A DNA stretch of 64,000 bases from Nitrospirillum sp034653275 (lineage in GTDB: Bacteria; Pseudomonadota; Alphaproteobacteria; Azospirillales; Azospirillaceae). The DNA lies in contig NZ_JAYEES010000004.1 in NCBI RefSeq assembly GCF_034653275.1, positions 310,001-374,000 on the forward strand. Reading direction: 5' to 3'. The notes under the pieces were generated by a model. That model made no database searches. It was given only the letters and a program-made list of their open reading frames with translations, and was not told where the DNA came from. Of this stretch, positions 45,781 through 54,626 are shown one piece after another. Positions within the stretch are counted from its first letter, which is position 1. Every line of letters begins with the position of its first letter. The translations under genes were made by a program, and so were the position numbers.

Positions 45781-45870
45781 GGCGGGGCCGTCCCCGCCGA
45801 AAGGGCGCCGGCCACCTGGCCCCCTGGGGTGGGTGAGCCGACGGGCGGTGGCGGGCCGGGGTCGTCCCCG
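45781..45870 (-). promoter_or_regulatory. Guanidine-II (mini-ykkC) riboswitch
   Basis: Read on the minus strand, two hairpins with ACGR tetraloops precede the exporter gene. P1 is CGGGG-ACGA-CCCCG (plus 45870-45857) and P2 is GGCGGGG-ACGG-CCCCGCC (45798-45781). P2 ends 25 bases before the ATG. Paired short stems with ACGR loops are the defining form of the guanidine-II class, where the loops kiss when guanidinium binds. Here the likely outcome is exposure of the GGAG ribosome site and production of the exporter. The 58-base linker between stems is longer than usual. Confidence 0.88.
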
Positions 45871-45981
45871 ACGGGGAAAGCATGGCGGTCCGCCCGCAGG
45901 ATGCCAAGATCATAAAAAAGAGAAAGACTTTGAAGCCGCATATCTCTTTAATTGAAGGGGTGAAGCGGGGAGGGGCGGGCC

Positions 45982-47181
45982 ATGACGGATGGGACGAACG
46001 TGGACGAGAGCGCCGCGGCACCGGCCGCAGTGGGCGACACGCGCGACCACCAGCGGTGGGACGAATGGCAGGATGACGTGCGCATCATGCTGGGCTACGC
46101 CGCCGGCCGGGGCCTGGCGCTGGAGCGGGCGGTGATCGACGCGGCGGTGCGCGTCACCGCCACCCCGCCCGACCGGCTGAGCCTGGAGGACAAGCAGGCG
46201 TTGTGGGGGACCTACCAGGCGTTGTCGGTGGTGATCGCCCCGGCCACCAGCGCCAGCCTGCGCCATATCCGCGAATTCCGCCGCGAATTGGGCCTGCTGG
46301 GATGGTGGCGGTCGCTGACCCGCGCCGGCCTGGTGCAACGGACCATCCGCAGTGGTGTCGTCTGGCTGGTGGGGGTGGCGCTGGTGACGGCCATCATCCA
46401 GATCCATGCCGCCAACGGCACCAACCTGCTGGCCCAGACCGGGGTGCGCAAGCTGCTGTTCATCGAGGGGGTGGCGGCGGAGCGGCCCTTGGCCGGCGGC
46501 CCGGCCGCCGCCCAATCCGCATCCGGCCCGTCCTCCCCCGGCGGCGCGGCCACGGCCGTGGACCAGACGGCGGAGGAACCGCTGGTGCAACTGCGCCAGC
46601 AGGCGGCGGCCAAGCTGCTGCGACCCTGGATTTGCAGCCTGTTGTCCCGCGCCGTGACGCTCAGCTTCGACGCCCACGGATACTGCCGCGCGCGCGAGCC
46701 CCATACGGACACGGACCCCCCGCAGGAGGAGCCGAACATCATCCTGATGCATACGGTGGAGCTGGCGTGGAACGCCTGCACGGCCCTGACGCTGTACGTG
46801 CTTCCGGCCCTGTTCGGCCTGCTGGGGGCCTGCGCCTACATCGCGCGGGTGTTGACGGAGGCAGTGGTCAACGCCTCCTTCATGCCGCAGTTGGGCTTCC
46901 GCATGGTGCTGCGGCGGGCCCTGGGCCTGACCCTGGGGCTCGCCACCGGCCTGTTCTACAAAAGCGTCATGGCGACGATAGAACCCACGGCCACCGCCCA
47001 GATCTCCCTGTTGGGCGCCGCCTTCCTGGCCGGCTACAGCGTGGAGGCGGTGTTCACCATGTTCGATTCCGCCGTGGACAAACTGCGCGAGGTGTTCAAG
47101 CCGCGCGACACCGTCCCCCATCCTGCCGCCGCCCATCCCGCCGCCGCCCCGCAGGTCGCGCCCAAGGGAGCGGAGGGCTGA
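45982..47181 (+). CDS. Hypothetical multi-pass membrane protein
   Basis: 399 residues, no family recognised. A soluble N-terminal region (about 1-125) with RWDEWQDDVRIMLGYAAGRG and an Arg-rich RHIREFRREL segment is followed by one helix (about 130-148, SGVVWLVGVALVTAIIQIHA). Then comes a Ser/Ala/Gly-rich extracytoplasmic-looking stretch (about 170-215) and three or four more helices (about 265-290, 315-335, 345-365). The tail is Pro/Ala-rich. It stands between the exporter leader and the convergent cysH gene, and no partner suggests a role. An AT-rich patch with TCTTTAATTGAAGGGG just upstream may hold its promoter and ribosome site. Confidence 0.65.
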   Translation: MTDGTNVDESAAAPAAVGDTRDHQRWDEWQDDVRIMLGYAAGRGLALERAVIDAAVRVTATPPDRLSLEDKQALWGTYQALSVVIAPATSASLRHIREFRRELGLLGWWRSLTRAGLVQRTIRSGVVWLVGVALVTAIIQIHAANGTNLLAQTGVRKLLFIEGVAAERPLAGGPAAAQSASGPSSPGGAATAVDQTAEEPLVQLRQQAAAKLLRPWICSLLSRAVTLSFDAHGYCRAREPHTDTDPPQEEPNIILMHTVELAWNACTALTLYVLPALFGLLGACAYIARVLTEAVVNASFMPQLGFRMVLRRALGLTLGLATGLFYKSVMATIEPTATAQISLLGAAFLAGYSVEAVFTMFDSAVDKLREVFKPRDTVPHPAAAHPAAAPQVAPKGAEG

Positions 47182-47188
47182 GGGGGGC

Positions 47189-47905
47189 TCAGGTGGACGG
47201 GGCCGCCACGGCGGACAGCGGCAGGTGGATGCCGCATTCGGTCTTGCCCATGCCGGCCCAGCGGCCGGACCGCCCATCCTCGCCCGGGGCGACGCGGTCG
47301 GTGCAGGGCATGCAGCCGATGGAGAGGTAGCCGTCGGCCTCCAGCGGATGGCGCGGCAGGTCGTGGTGGTCCAGATAGGCCACCAGGTCGTCGCGGTCCC
47401 AGTCGGCCAGCGGGTTGATCTTCAACCGGCCCTCGGCCGCCTCGATGGTCACCAGGTCGGCGCGGGTGGCCGCCTGGAAGCGCTTGCGGCCGGTGATCCA
47501 GCCGTTGAAGCCCTCCAACGCGCGGTTCAGCGGTTCCACCTTGCGGAAGCGGCAGCAGGCGTCGGGGTTGGTGCGCCACAGCAGGCCGTCGGCGTCGCGG
47601 GTGGCCACATCCTCGGGCAGCGGCTTGATCTCGCGGGCGTCGGTCAGGCCCAGGCGCGCCACCAACTCGCGGCGATAGCGCAGGGTCTCGCCGAACAGCT
47701 TGCCGGTGTTCAGGAATAGGACCGGCGTCGCCGGATCGATCTCCGCCACCATGTGCAGCAGCACGGCGGATTCCGCCCCGAAGGAGGAGACCAGCGCGAT
47801 CTCGCCCTTCAGGTCCCGGGTCAACAGGGGTTCCAGCAGCGCCGGGCCCGTCAGGCCGGCGTAGGTCCGGGCCAGGTCGGCCGCCCGGTCGCCCACCCCG
47901 GTCAC
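47189..47905 (-). CDS. cysH: Adenylylsulfate/phosphoadenylylsulfate reductase [4Fe-4S]
   Basis: Reduces activated sulfate to sulfite. The ~238-residue product has SSFGAESAVLLHM (nucleotide-binding loop), NTGKLFGETLRYR, and the four iron-sulfur Cys: CC in NPDACCRFRK and the pair in SIGCMPCTD. The catalytic Cys is in TECGIHL. The cluster Cys point to the APS-reducing type. The GTG at 47905 overlaps the DUF934 gene stop (GTGA) and gives a normal N-terminus; the longer open frame has none. It is the last gene of the sulfur operon. Confidence 0.93.
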   Translation of the reverse strand: MTGVGDRAADLARTYAGLTGPALLEPLLTRDLKGEIALVSSFGAESAVLLHMVAEIDPATPVLFLNTGKLFGETLRYRRELVARLGLTDAREIKPLPEDVATRDADGLLWRTNPDACCRFRKVEPLNRALEGFNGWITGRKRFQAATRADLVTIEAAEGRLKINPLADWDRDDLVAYLDHHDLPRHPLEADGYLSIGCMPCTDRVAPGEDGRSGRWAGMGKTECGIHLPLSAVAAPST

Positions 47906-48414
47906 GCCGCGTGCTCCGTCGTCTTGTGGCGCGACAGGCGCGCCATGGACAGGGGGCCCGCCACCGAGACCTGGTAGGCGGTGCTGATCTCGGTCAGGGC
48001 GTGGGCCCACAGGGCCGGGTCGCGGCCCTCGGGGATTTCCACCTGGGTCACGCCGCAGCGGACCAGGGCCAGGTACTGGTCAGGCAGGGTGTGGCCCACG
48101 GCGCGGATGACCCCGCGATAGCCCAGGTGCTCGCGCAACTCGCGGGCGATGGTGAAGCCGCGGCCGTCGCGGAACTTGGGGAAGTCCAGCGCCACCAGGG
48201 CGAAGTCCGCCAGGTGGTCGGCGATGTCCTTGGGGTGCTGGCTGCTGGCCAGGAAAATGCCCAGGCCACCATTGCGGCCCACCAGGCTGGCGCGGTCCTT
48301 GAGGAATCGGGCCAGGCTGACGATGACCGGCACGTCCGCCGCCGGCAGGGCGTCGTCATCACCCAGGCGCACCCAGGCGTCGTCGACCAGCATTCCGGAG
48401 TCAATGAGCGGCAT
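47902..48414 (-). CDS. DUF934 protein of the sulfite-reduction operon
   Basis: 170 residues matching DUF934, a small family almost always encoded between or beside cysI and cysH in proteobacteria. Visible marks are VPVIVSLARFLKDRASL, GIFLASSQHPKDIADHL, ALDFPKFRDGRGFTIARELR and GVTQVEIPEGRDP. It is presumed to assist sulfite reductase, perhaps as an electron-transfer or assembly partner; its biochemistry is not defined. Starting at 48414 it overlaps cysI by 14 bases; its own stop overlaps cysH by 4. Confidence 0.9.
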   Translation of the reverse strand: MPLIDSGMLVDDAWVRLGDDDALPAADVPVIVSLARFLKDRASLVGRNGGLGIFLASSQHPKDIADHLADFALVALDFPKFRDGRGFTIARELREHLGYRGVIRAVGHTLPDQYLALVRCGVTQVEIPEGRDPALWAHALTEISTAYQVSVAGPLSMARLSRHKTTEHAA

Positions 48415-50152
48415 AGACCTTGTCCTTGAACGGGGTATGACCGATGCGGGCCAGGGTGTCGAGGAAGCGTTCCCCGTCCTGACGCCGGTCCAGATAGACG
48501 CCGACCACGGCGTCGATGGCGTCAAGCGTCTCATCCGCCGACAGGGCCGGGCCCATGATGTCGCCGATGGCGCCCACCTCGGCGGCTGAGCCGCCCAGCG
48601 TCAGCTGGTAGGCCTCGACCCCCTTCTTGTCGACGCCCAGGATGCCGATGTGGCCGACGTGGTGATGGCCGCAGGCGTTGATGCAGCCGCTGATCTTGAT
48701 CTTCAACTCACCGATGTCGTGCTGCCGGTCCAGATCCGCGAAGCGCTCGGAAATGCGCTGGGCCAGCGGGATGGAGCGGGCGTTGGCCAGGGCGCAATAG
48801 TCCAGGCCGGGGCAGGCGATGATGTCGGTGATCAGGCCGGAATTGGCCTCGCCGAAACCGATGTCGGCCAGCGCCTTCCACAGGGCCGGCAGGTCGTCCT
48901 GGCGGACATGGGCCAGCACCAGGTTCTGCTCGTGCGTCACCCGGATTTCGCCGAAGCTGTAGCGGTCGGCCAGGTCGGCGATGACGTCCATCTGGTCCGC
49001 CGAGACGTCGCCCGGGATGCCGCCCGCGGGCTTCAGGGTGATGGTGGCGATGGCGTAGCCGGGCTGGCGATGGACGGCGACGTTGGTGCGGACCCAGCGG
49101 TTGAAGGCCTGGTCCTCCAGCCGCGCCCGGGCCAGGATGCCGGAGATGGGCTCCAGCGCCTCATAGGGCTGGCTGGCGAAACGGGCGCGGATGCCGTCCA
49201 GGATGGCCGGCTCCAGCCGGTACTGGGCCACCGGCATGCGGGCGAACTCGGCCTCCACCTCGTCGCGGAAGGCGTCGATGCCCAGCTCGTGCACCAGGAT
49301 CTTGATGCGCGCCTTGTAGATGTTGTCGCGCCGGCCATAGGCGTTGTAGACGCGCAGGACCGCCTCCAGATAGGCGATCAGCTCATCCTCGGGCAGGAAG
49401 TCGCGCAGCTTCTTGGCGATGAAGGGGGTGCGGCCCAGGCCGCCGCCGACATAGACCTCGAAGCCGACGGTACCATCGGCGTCGCGCTTGGCGATCAGGC
49501 CCACGTCGTGGATGCAGATGGCGGCGCGGTCGGCGCTGCTGCCGGTGATGGCGATCTTGAACTTGCGCGGCAGGAACGAGAATTCCGGGTGCAGCGTCGA
49601 CCACTGGCGCAGCACCTCGGCATAGTGGCGGGGGTCCACCACCTCATCGCTGGCGACACCGGCGAACTGGTCCGAGGTCACGTTGCGGATGCAGTTGCCG
49701 CTGGTCTGGATGGCGTGCATGTCCACCTCGGCCAACAGGTCCAGGATGGCCGGCACGTCCACCAGCTTGATCCAGTTGAACTGCAGGTTCTGGCGGGTGG
49801 TGAAGTGGCCGAAGCCCTTGTCGTACTGCCGGGCGATGCGGCCGAACTGGCGCACCTGGCGGCTGGTCAGGATGCCGTAGGGCACGGCGATGCGCAGCAT
49901 GTATGCGTGCAACTGCAGGTACAGGCCGTTCATCAGGCGCAGCGGCTTGAACTCGTCCTCCGTCAGCTCACCGGCCAGGCGGCGGGCCACCTGGCGGCGG
50001 AACTGCTCCACCCGCTCCTTCAGGAAATCGCGGTCCACCTGGTCGTAGTGGTAGATGCCGGCATGGCTGGGCAGGCCGTTGGCGGGCGGGTCGATCTGGC
50101 GGGCGGCGGCGGAGGGGCTCATGACGGCAAGCTCGATATGGTCTTCATTCAT
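48401..50152 (-). CDS. cysI: Sulfite reductase (nitrite/sulfite reductase haemoprotein)
   Basis: Six-electron reduction of sulfite to sulfide using sirohaem and a [4Fe-4S] cluster. The 583-residue product has two ferredoxin-like/haem domain repeats, FTTRQNLQFNWIKL in the first, and the cluster ligands in two motifs: ACPGLDYCALA (Cys-x5-Cys) and GCINACGHHHVGHIG (Cys-x3-Cys). No cysJ flavoprotein is present, so the electron donor is probably ferredoxin or another reductase. Upstream cysG makes its sirohaem. An ATG at 50122 is an alternative start. Confidence 0.94.
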   Translation of the reverse strand: MNEDHIELAVMSPSAAARQIDPPANGLPSHAGIYHYDQVDRDFLKERVEQFRRQVARRLAGELTEDEFKPLRLMNGLYLQLHAYMLRIAVPYGILTSRQVRQFGRIARQYDKGFGHFTTRQNLQFNWIKLVDVPAILDLLAEVDMHAIQTSGNCIRNVTSDQFAGVASDEVVDPRHYAEVLRQWSTLHPEFSFLPRKFKIAITGSSADRAAICIHDVGLIAKRDADGTVGFEVYVGGGLGRTPFIAKKLRDFLPEDELIAYLEAVLRVYNAYGRRDNIYKARIKILVHELGIDAFRDEVEAEFARMPVAQYRLEPAILDGIRARFASQPYEALEPISGILARARLEDQAFNRWVRTNVAVHRQPGYAIATITLKPAGGIPGDVSADQMDVIADLADRYSFGEIRVTHEQNLVLAHVRQDDLPALWKALADIGFGEANSGLITDIIACPGLDYCALANARSIPLAQRISERFADLDRQHDIGELKIKISGCINACGHHHVGHIGILGVDKKGVEAYQLTLGGSAAEVGAIGDIMGPALSADETLDAIDAVVGVYLDRRQDGERFLDTLARIGHTPFKDKVYAAH

Positions 50153-50176
50153 GCGGGAACGGGCGCGCGGGACTGT

Positions 50177-50479
50177 TCAGGCGGCGGCGGGCACGGCGTC
50201 GATGCTGGGGCCGGCGGCGCGGATCCATTCCCGCGTCTTCAGGGGGCGGGGGCCGGCGGCTTCCACCGCCACGTCCACGGCGTAGGGTTCCACCACCTCC
50301 TGACGGGCGGCGGACGCGCGGGCGATGCCCAGGGCCGCCTCCACCGACGACGCGTCGGCCTGCACCTGGGCGTCGGCCACGCCGGTCGACCAGTCGCCGG
50401 CGGCGGTCAGCCAGACGACGGCGCCGTCCTGCAGGCGGTTGGCGGTGACGACCTTGGGGGCGTCGGTAACGCGGGCCAT
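50177..50479 (-). CDS. DUF2849 protein of the sulfur operon
   Basis: A 100-residue protein of the DUF2849 family, which occurs in alphaproteobacterial operons between cysG and cysI. Visible: KVVTANRLQDGAVVWLTAAG, WSTGVADAQVQ, EAALGIARASAARQEVVEPY, and TREWIRAAGPSID near the C-terminus. Function is not known; conserved position suggests support for sulfite reductase or sirohaem. It lies between cysG (13 bases) and cysI (24 bases). Confidence 0.88.
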   Translation of the reverse strand: MARVTDAPKVVTANRLQDGAVVWLTAAGDWSTGVADAQVQADASSVEAALGIARASAARQEVVEPYAVDVAVEAAGPRPLKTREWIRAAGPSIDAVPAAA

Positions 50480-50492
50480 GGTGCGGTTCCTC

Positions 50493-51979
50493 TCAGACGG
50501 CGGCTTTGAAACCCGTGCCCGGGGTCGTGTCCGCATCGCGGCCCGGAACGGGAAGGGTGGTCAGGATGTCGGTCGCGACCTTGGCCGGATCGGCCAGTGT
50601 CACGACCTCCCCCACCAGGATCAGGGCGGGGCCGGTCAGGCCGGCGGCCAGGGCCCCCAGCCGGGCCAGCGTCCCGACGATCAGGGTCTGGTCCGGCCGG
50701 GTGCCATTTTCGACCAACGCGACCGGGGTGCCTGGCGCCTTGCCGGCGGCGATCAGGCGATCGGCCACCAGGCCGGCCTTGCTCAGGCCCATGTAGATGG
50801 CCAGGGTGTGGTCCAGGCGCGCCAGCGCTGTCCAGTCGATGGCGGGTTCCGACGGCGTTCCATCGCCCCGCCCGCCGTGCGCGGCGCCATGCGCGGTCAC
50901 CAGCGTGATGCCCTGGGCCAGGCCGCGATGGGTCAGGGGAATGCCGGTCGCGGCGGCGCAGCCCACGGCGGCGGTGATGCCGGGCACCAGCTCCACCGCC
51001 ACGCCGGCGGCGCGCAGCACGGCCATCTCCTCACCACCCCGGCCGAAGATGAAGGGGTCGCCGCCCTTCAGCCGCACGACGCGGTGGCCGGCCTGGGCCT
51101 CGCGCACCAGGATGGCGTTGATCTCATCCTGGCTGACGGTGTGGCAGGACTTGGACTTGCCGACATAGACGCGGCGGGCGTCGCGGCGGACGTAGTCCAG
51201 GATGCGGTCGTCCACCAGCTTGTCATGCACCACCACGTCGGCGTTCTGCAGCACGCGCAGGGCGCGCAGGGTCAGCAAATCCGGGTCGCCCGGGCCGGCG
51301 CCCACCAGGGCGACGGAGCCGCCCTCGATGGCGGCGGCCGCGGCGTCGCTGTTCAGGGTCTTCACCAGCTGCTCGTGCGCCCCGGCCTCGTCCCCGGCCA
51401 GGAACCGCTGGGCGATGGGGCCGTCGATTACCCGTTCCCAAAACCGGCGGCGCGCGGTCTCGTCGGATTTCACGGAGCGGACGGCGGTACGGAAGCCATC
51501 GAGGAAGGTGGCCAGCCGGCCCAGGCCCGGCTCCAGCGCCGCCTCGATGCGGGCGCGCAGGCGGCGCGCCAGGACGGGGGAGGTGCCGCCGGTGGAAATG
51601 GCGACCGTGATGGGGCTCCGGTCCACGATGGCCGGCATGATGAAGGTGGACAGGGCCGGGCGATCCGGCACGTTCACCAGCAAGCCTCTGGCCCGCGCCA
51701 GCTCCGCCACCGCCGCCGCCTCGTTCTCATTCTCGCCGGCGGCGAACACCAGGGTGACGCCATCCAGGTCATGGGCGGCGAAGGGGCGGCGGCGCACCTC
51801 GGCGGCCAGCGCGCCCAAGTCGGGGTGGACCTCGGGCGCCACCACCACCAGGCGGGCGCCCCGGCCATCCGCGCCGGACCCCGCCACCAGGCGCGCCTTG
51901 CGCAGGGCCAATTCCCCCCACCGACGATCAGCACCGTCTGGCCGGACAGCGTCAGGAACAGGGGGAAGGCGGCGGGCAT
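50493..51979 (-). CDS. cysG: Sirohaem synthase CysG (frameshifted near the N-terminus)
   Basis: Makes sirohaem from uroporphyrinogen III. The N-terminal precorrin-2 dehydrogenase/ferrochelatase part begins MPAAFPLFLTLSGQTVLIVGGG at 51979, but the frame breaks at six C on the plus strand (51914-51919). With one more base the NAD loop would read GGGELALRKARLV and join the rest: STGGTSPVLARRLRARIE, then the methyltransferase domain (VALVGAGPGDPDLLTLRAL, RLKGGDPFIFGRGGEE). The restored product has 495 residues, normal for CysG. A cysteine-competent operon makes inactivation unlikely, so an error in the run is likelier. It leads the operon. Confidence 0.92.
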
Positions 51980-52501
51980 TGTACGAAATATTCCTGTGAA
52001 AGCGTCAATGTTCCCTCATAATGTGTTCGTAAACGGCATGTTTGTCGAGGTTCAAGCATCCTGGCATCGGGATAGCCCTAGGCCGCGCTCCACCGTGGTG
52101 CTCTCAGCCTCGGGTTATGGAAAACCATTTCCCTTCAAGCGTCTGTGACAAAATTGCGGGGAAGGGCGACGGAGACGGCGCGCGGGCAGGACGGGTCCCG
52201 CAACACTGCCATGCGCTGGCATGGTGTAATCCGCCTCCGATTCCACATGGGCAATTTGGTTAATTGGCGGCGATCCAGGCAAAGCCTTGGCTTGGCGGGA
52301 CATTCGGGCGCCAAGGAACCAGCGCGCCTCATAATAACATCAATTAAATGTTATTAATGTTTCGGTTGACACAGATTGCGGTGTCGTTTGTCATGGGCGT
52401 CAACAGCGCGGATGGGGGTGCGGTGTCCTGTCACAGGGAATGCATCCTCCTCCGCCGGATCGGCCGCCGGGCCGGGGCTAGAACTACTAGGGGGAATCCG
52501 A
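51980..52501. other. Divergent regulatory region between cysG and sbp
   Basis: A 522-base spacer shared by the sulfur-reduction operon and the sulfate-binding protein gene. It contains the inverted repeat at 52332-52356 and a TTGACA (52366-52371) that could be the -35 element of sbp, with a weak TGTCAT 17 bases on. I see no gene. CysB-like LysR control would be normal for such a region, but no regulator gene is nearby. Confidence 0.55.
52332..52356. promoter_or_regulatory. Perfect 9-bp inverted repeat upstream of sbp
   Basis: TAATAACAT (52332-52340) and ATGTTATTA (52348-52356) are separated by CAATTAA. The site lies 9 bases before a TTGACA element, the usual place for an activator. It is strongly A+T-rich in a GC-rich genome. 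A LysR-type sulfur regulator is a plausible binder. Confidence 0.6.
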
Positions 52502-53509
52502 ATGCATCGCAGAACACTGTTGACCGCTATGGCGGGTGCCGCCGGCGTGGCCATGCTGGGATCGGTGCGCGCGCGCTCCGCCTCGCAGCTGCTGAACGTT
52601 TCCTATGACCCGACGCGCGAATTCTACAAGGAATACGCCGACCTGTTCGCCAAGGAATGGGCCAAGGCCTCGGGCGGCGACCAGGTGAGCGTCAACACCT
52701 CGCACGGCGGGTCGGGCAAGCAGGCCCGTGCCGTCATCGACGGGCTGGAGGCCGACGTGGTCACCCTGGCGCTGGCCTACGACATCGACGCCATCGTCGA
52801 GAATGGCGGCCTGATCGACAAGGACTGGCAGAAGCGCCTGCCTTTCAACTCCACGCCCTACACCAGCACCATCGTGTTCCTGGTGCGCAAGGGCAACCCC
52901 AAGGGCATCAAGGACTGGCCGGACCTGCTGAAGCCGGGGGTGGAGGTCATCACCCCCAATCCCAAGACGTCCGGCGGCGCCCGCTGGAACTACCTGGCGG
53001 CCTGGGGCTACGCCCGCGCCAAGGGCGGTGACGCCGCGGCCCGCGACTTCATCAAGGCGCTGTTCAAGAAGGTCCCGGTGCTGGACACCGGGGCGCGCGG
53101 CGCCACCACCACCTTCGTGCAGCGCGGCCTGGGCGACGTGCTGCTCGCCTGGGAGAATGAGGCCTATCTGGCCATCCAGGAACTGGGCCCGGGCGAGTTC
53201 GAGCTGGTGACCCCGTCCGTTTCCGTCCTGGCGGAGCCGCCGGTGGCCGTGGTGGACAAGGTGGTGGACCGCCATGGCACCCGCCGGGTGGCGGAGGCCT
53301 ACCTGCAGACGCTGTACACCCAGCCGGCGCAGATCCTGGCCACCAAGCACTTCTACCGCCCGCGCGACCCGGTGGTCCTGCAGGAGGTGGTGAACAAGTT
53401 CGCCAAGGTGGAGCTGTTCGATATTTCGACCTTCGGCGGCTGGCACGACGCGCACAAGGCCCACTTCGCCGACGGCGGCACCTTCGACCAGCTGTACCAG
53501 CCGGGCTGA
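52502..53509 (+). CDS. sbp: Sulfate ABC transporter periplasmic binding protein
   Basis: Captures sulfate or thiosulfate in the periplasm. The 335-residue product begins MHRRTLLTAMAGAAGVAML, an RR-type (Tat-like) signal. The mature part shows the family blocks LLNVSYDPTREFYKEYADLF, QVSVNTSHGGSGKQARAVIDG, DVVTLALAYDID, PKTSGGARWNYLAAWGYA and GLGDVLLAWENEAYLA. AGGGGG lies about 8 bases before the ATG at 52502; the frame is open to 52376 but without a signal peptide. The permease and ATPase genes (cysTWA) are not next to it. Confidence 0.94.
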   Translation: MHRRTLLTAMAGAAGVAMLGSVRARSASQLLNVSYDPTREFYKEYADLFAKEWAKASGGDQVSVNTSHGGSGKQARAVIDGLEADVVTLALAYDIDAIVENGGLIDKDWQKRLPFNSTPYTSTIVFLVRKGNPKGIKDWPDLLKPGVEVITPNPKTSGGARWNYLAAWGYARAKGGDAAARDFIKALFKKVPVLDTGARGATTTFVQRGLGDVLLAWENEAYLAIQELGPGEFELVTPSVSVLAEPPVAVVDKVVDRHGTRRVAEAYLQTLYTQPAQILATKHFYRPRDPVVLQEVVNKFAKVELFDISTFGGWHDAHKAHFADGGTFDQLYQPG

Positions 53510-53676
53510 GGCGCCGCGCCATCGCGGCACTGATCAGCGACGCCGCCGTCCGGGATGCCGGGCGGCGGCGCTTGGCATTTAGGCGTAGAGGGCCGCCCCC
53601 GTCTTCCGGACCCACCACCCTGGCGCTAAGGTCACCGGACATAAGGCCCCCGGGGCCGTGAAGGGGAGGGACGGGA

Positions 53677-54234
53677 ATGCGCAAGGGAGTCTTCGCCGGC
53701 GGGGCCGGACTGTGGCTGGCGATCATGATGGCGGCGGCGCCCGCCGTGGCCCAAGTGGCGGCCCAGACAGCGGCGACCCAGATGGCGGCGACCCAGACGG
53801 CGCCCACGCCCAAGGCCTTGGAACTGGCCGGCGCACTGGCGGACAGGGTCAACGCCGACGACCTGATGCAGCAGGTCCTGGGCGCCACGGTGCAGCCGTT
53901 GACCTTCAACCTGAAGGCCGCCAACCCGGGACGCGAGGCCGATGTCGACGCGCTGTTCGAGCACACGCTGCTGCCGGAGTTCCGCAAGGCCATGGCGCCG
54001 GTCATCGACGGCTACGCCCAGGCCTACGCCGCGCGCTTCACCGAGGCGGAGCTGGCGGCCATCCTGGCCTTCTACGACTTGCCGGTGGGAGCCAAGATGC
54101 TGAAGGAGATGCCCGGCGTGCAGCAGCGGGGCCGGGCCCGGGCGCAGGCCGTGCTGCCCCAGGCATTGGGTCCCGTCCTGGGCGACTTCATCACCGCCTG
54201 CAAGGGCAAGGGCCTGACCATCCCCCAGGGGTGA
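53677..54234 (+). CDS. DUF2059 exported protein
   Basis: 185 residues with a signal peptide (LWLAIMMAAAPAVAQ). A short Ala/Thr/Gln repeat (about 28-42) leads into the DUF2059 region: LADRVNADDLMQQVLG, LLPEFRKAMAPVIDGYAQAYAARFTEAELAAILAFYDLPVGAKML. The repeat comes from near-identical 12-base units (gcgacccagatg / gcgacccagacg). Family function is undefined; members are secreted helical proteins. It lies alone between sbp and ahpC. Confidence 0.83.
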   Translation: MRKGVFAGGAGLWLAIMMAAAPAVAQVAAQTAATQMAATQTAPTPKALELAGALADRVNADDLMQQVLGATVQPLTFNLKAANPGREADVDALFEHTLLPEFRKAMAPVIDGYAQAYAARFTEAELAAILAFYDLPVGAKMLKEMPGVQQRGRARAQAVLPQALGPVLGDFITACKGKGLTIPQG

Positions 54235-54626
54235 GGTGGCTGCCCCTCGCGGGGTCACGCAAGAGTTTTTTTCCAGGCCGTCTTGGCGGTGGCGCTACAC
54301 CGCCGCTGCTTTTAAGATGGAACCCGGCCAGCCCGCGCCGGTTGGTCCGGGTTCCGGCCTCGCGCCCCTTTGAGCCGGACTCCGGTGGCCCCGCCCGCCG
54401 CCCCTGCCAAGAGGGTGGGCCCCGTCGCCCATCGCGACGCTGGCATGCTGCGACTGCAAACGGCTCTCAATTTTTATAATTGGAATTATTCTAAGATGCC
54501 GGTATGGTCCTGTTCGTCGGTAGGGCGAACGCCGCAGGGCTCCGGACGGAGCCCCGGCCCGGGCGCCCCGCCGAACGCGATTGCCAATCCGTAACTGACT
54601 GATTTCAACCAGCCAAGGAATTAACG
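54235..54626. other. ahpC upstream region
   Basis: 392 bases without a gene. Near the start is a short CCCC-TCGC-GGGG hairpin with a T run 11 bases on (54266-54272), perhaps a weak terminator for the DUF2059 gene. The ahpC promoter candidate is at 54475-54489, and a perfect hairpin in its leader at 54537-54554 (GGGCTCC, loop GGAC, GGAGCCC). Confidence 0.6.
54475..54489 (+). promoter_or_regulatory. ahpC promoter -10 with overlapping inverted repeat
   Basis: A perfect TATAAT (54475-54480) overlaps the inverted repeat ATAATT-GG-AATTAT (54476-54489). No good -35 is found at the right spacing, as in promoters that need an activator such as OxyR. The palindrome resembles a PerR or Fur-type operator in composition, so a peroxide- or iron-sensing repressor is also possible. 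Confidence 0.5.
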
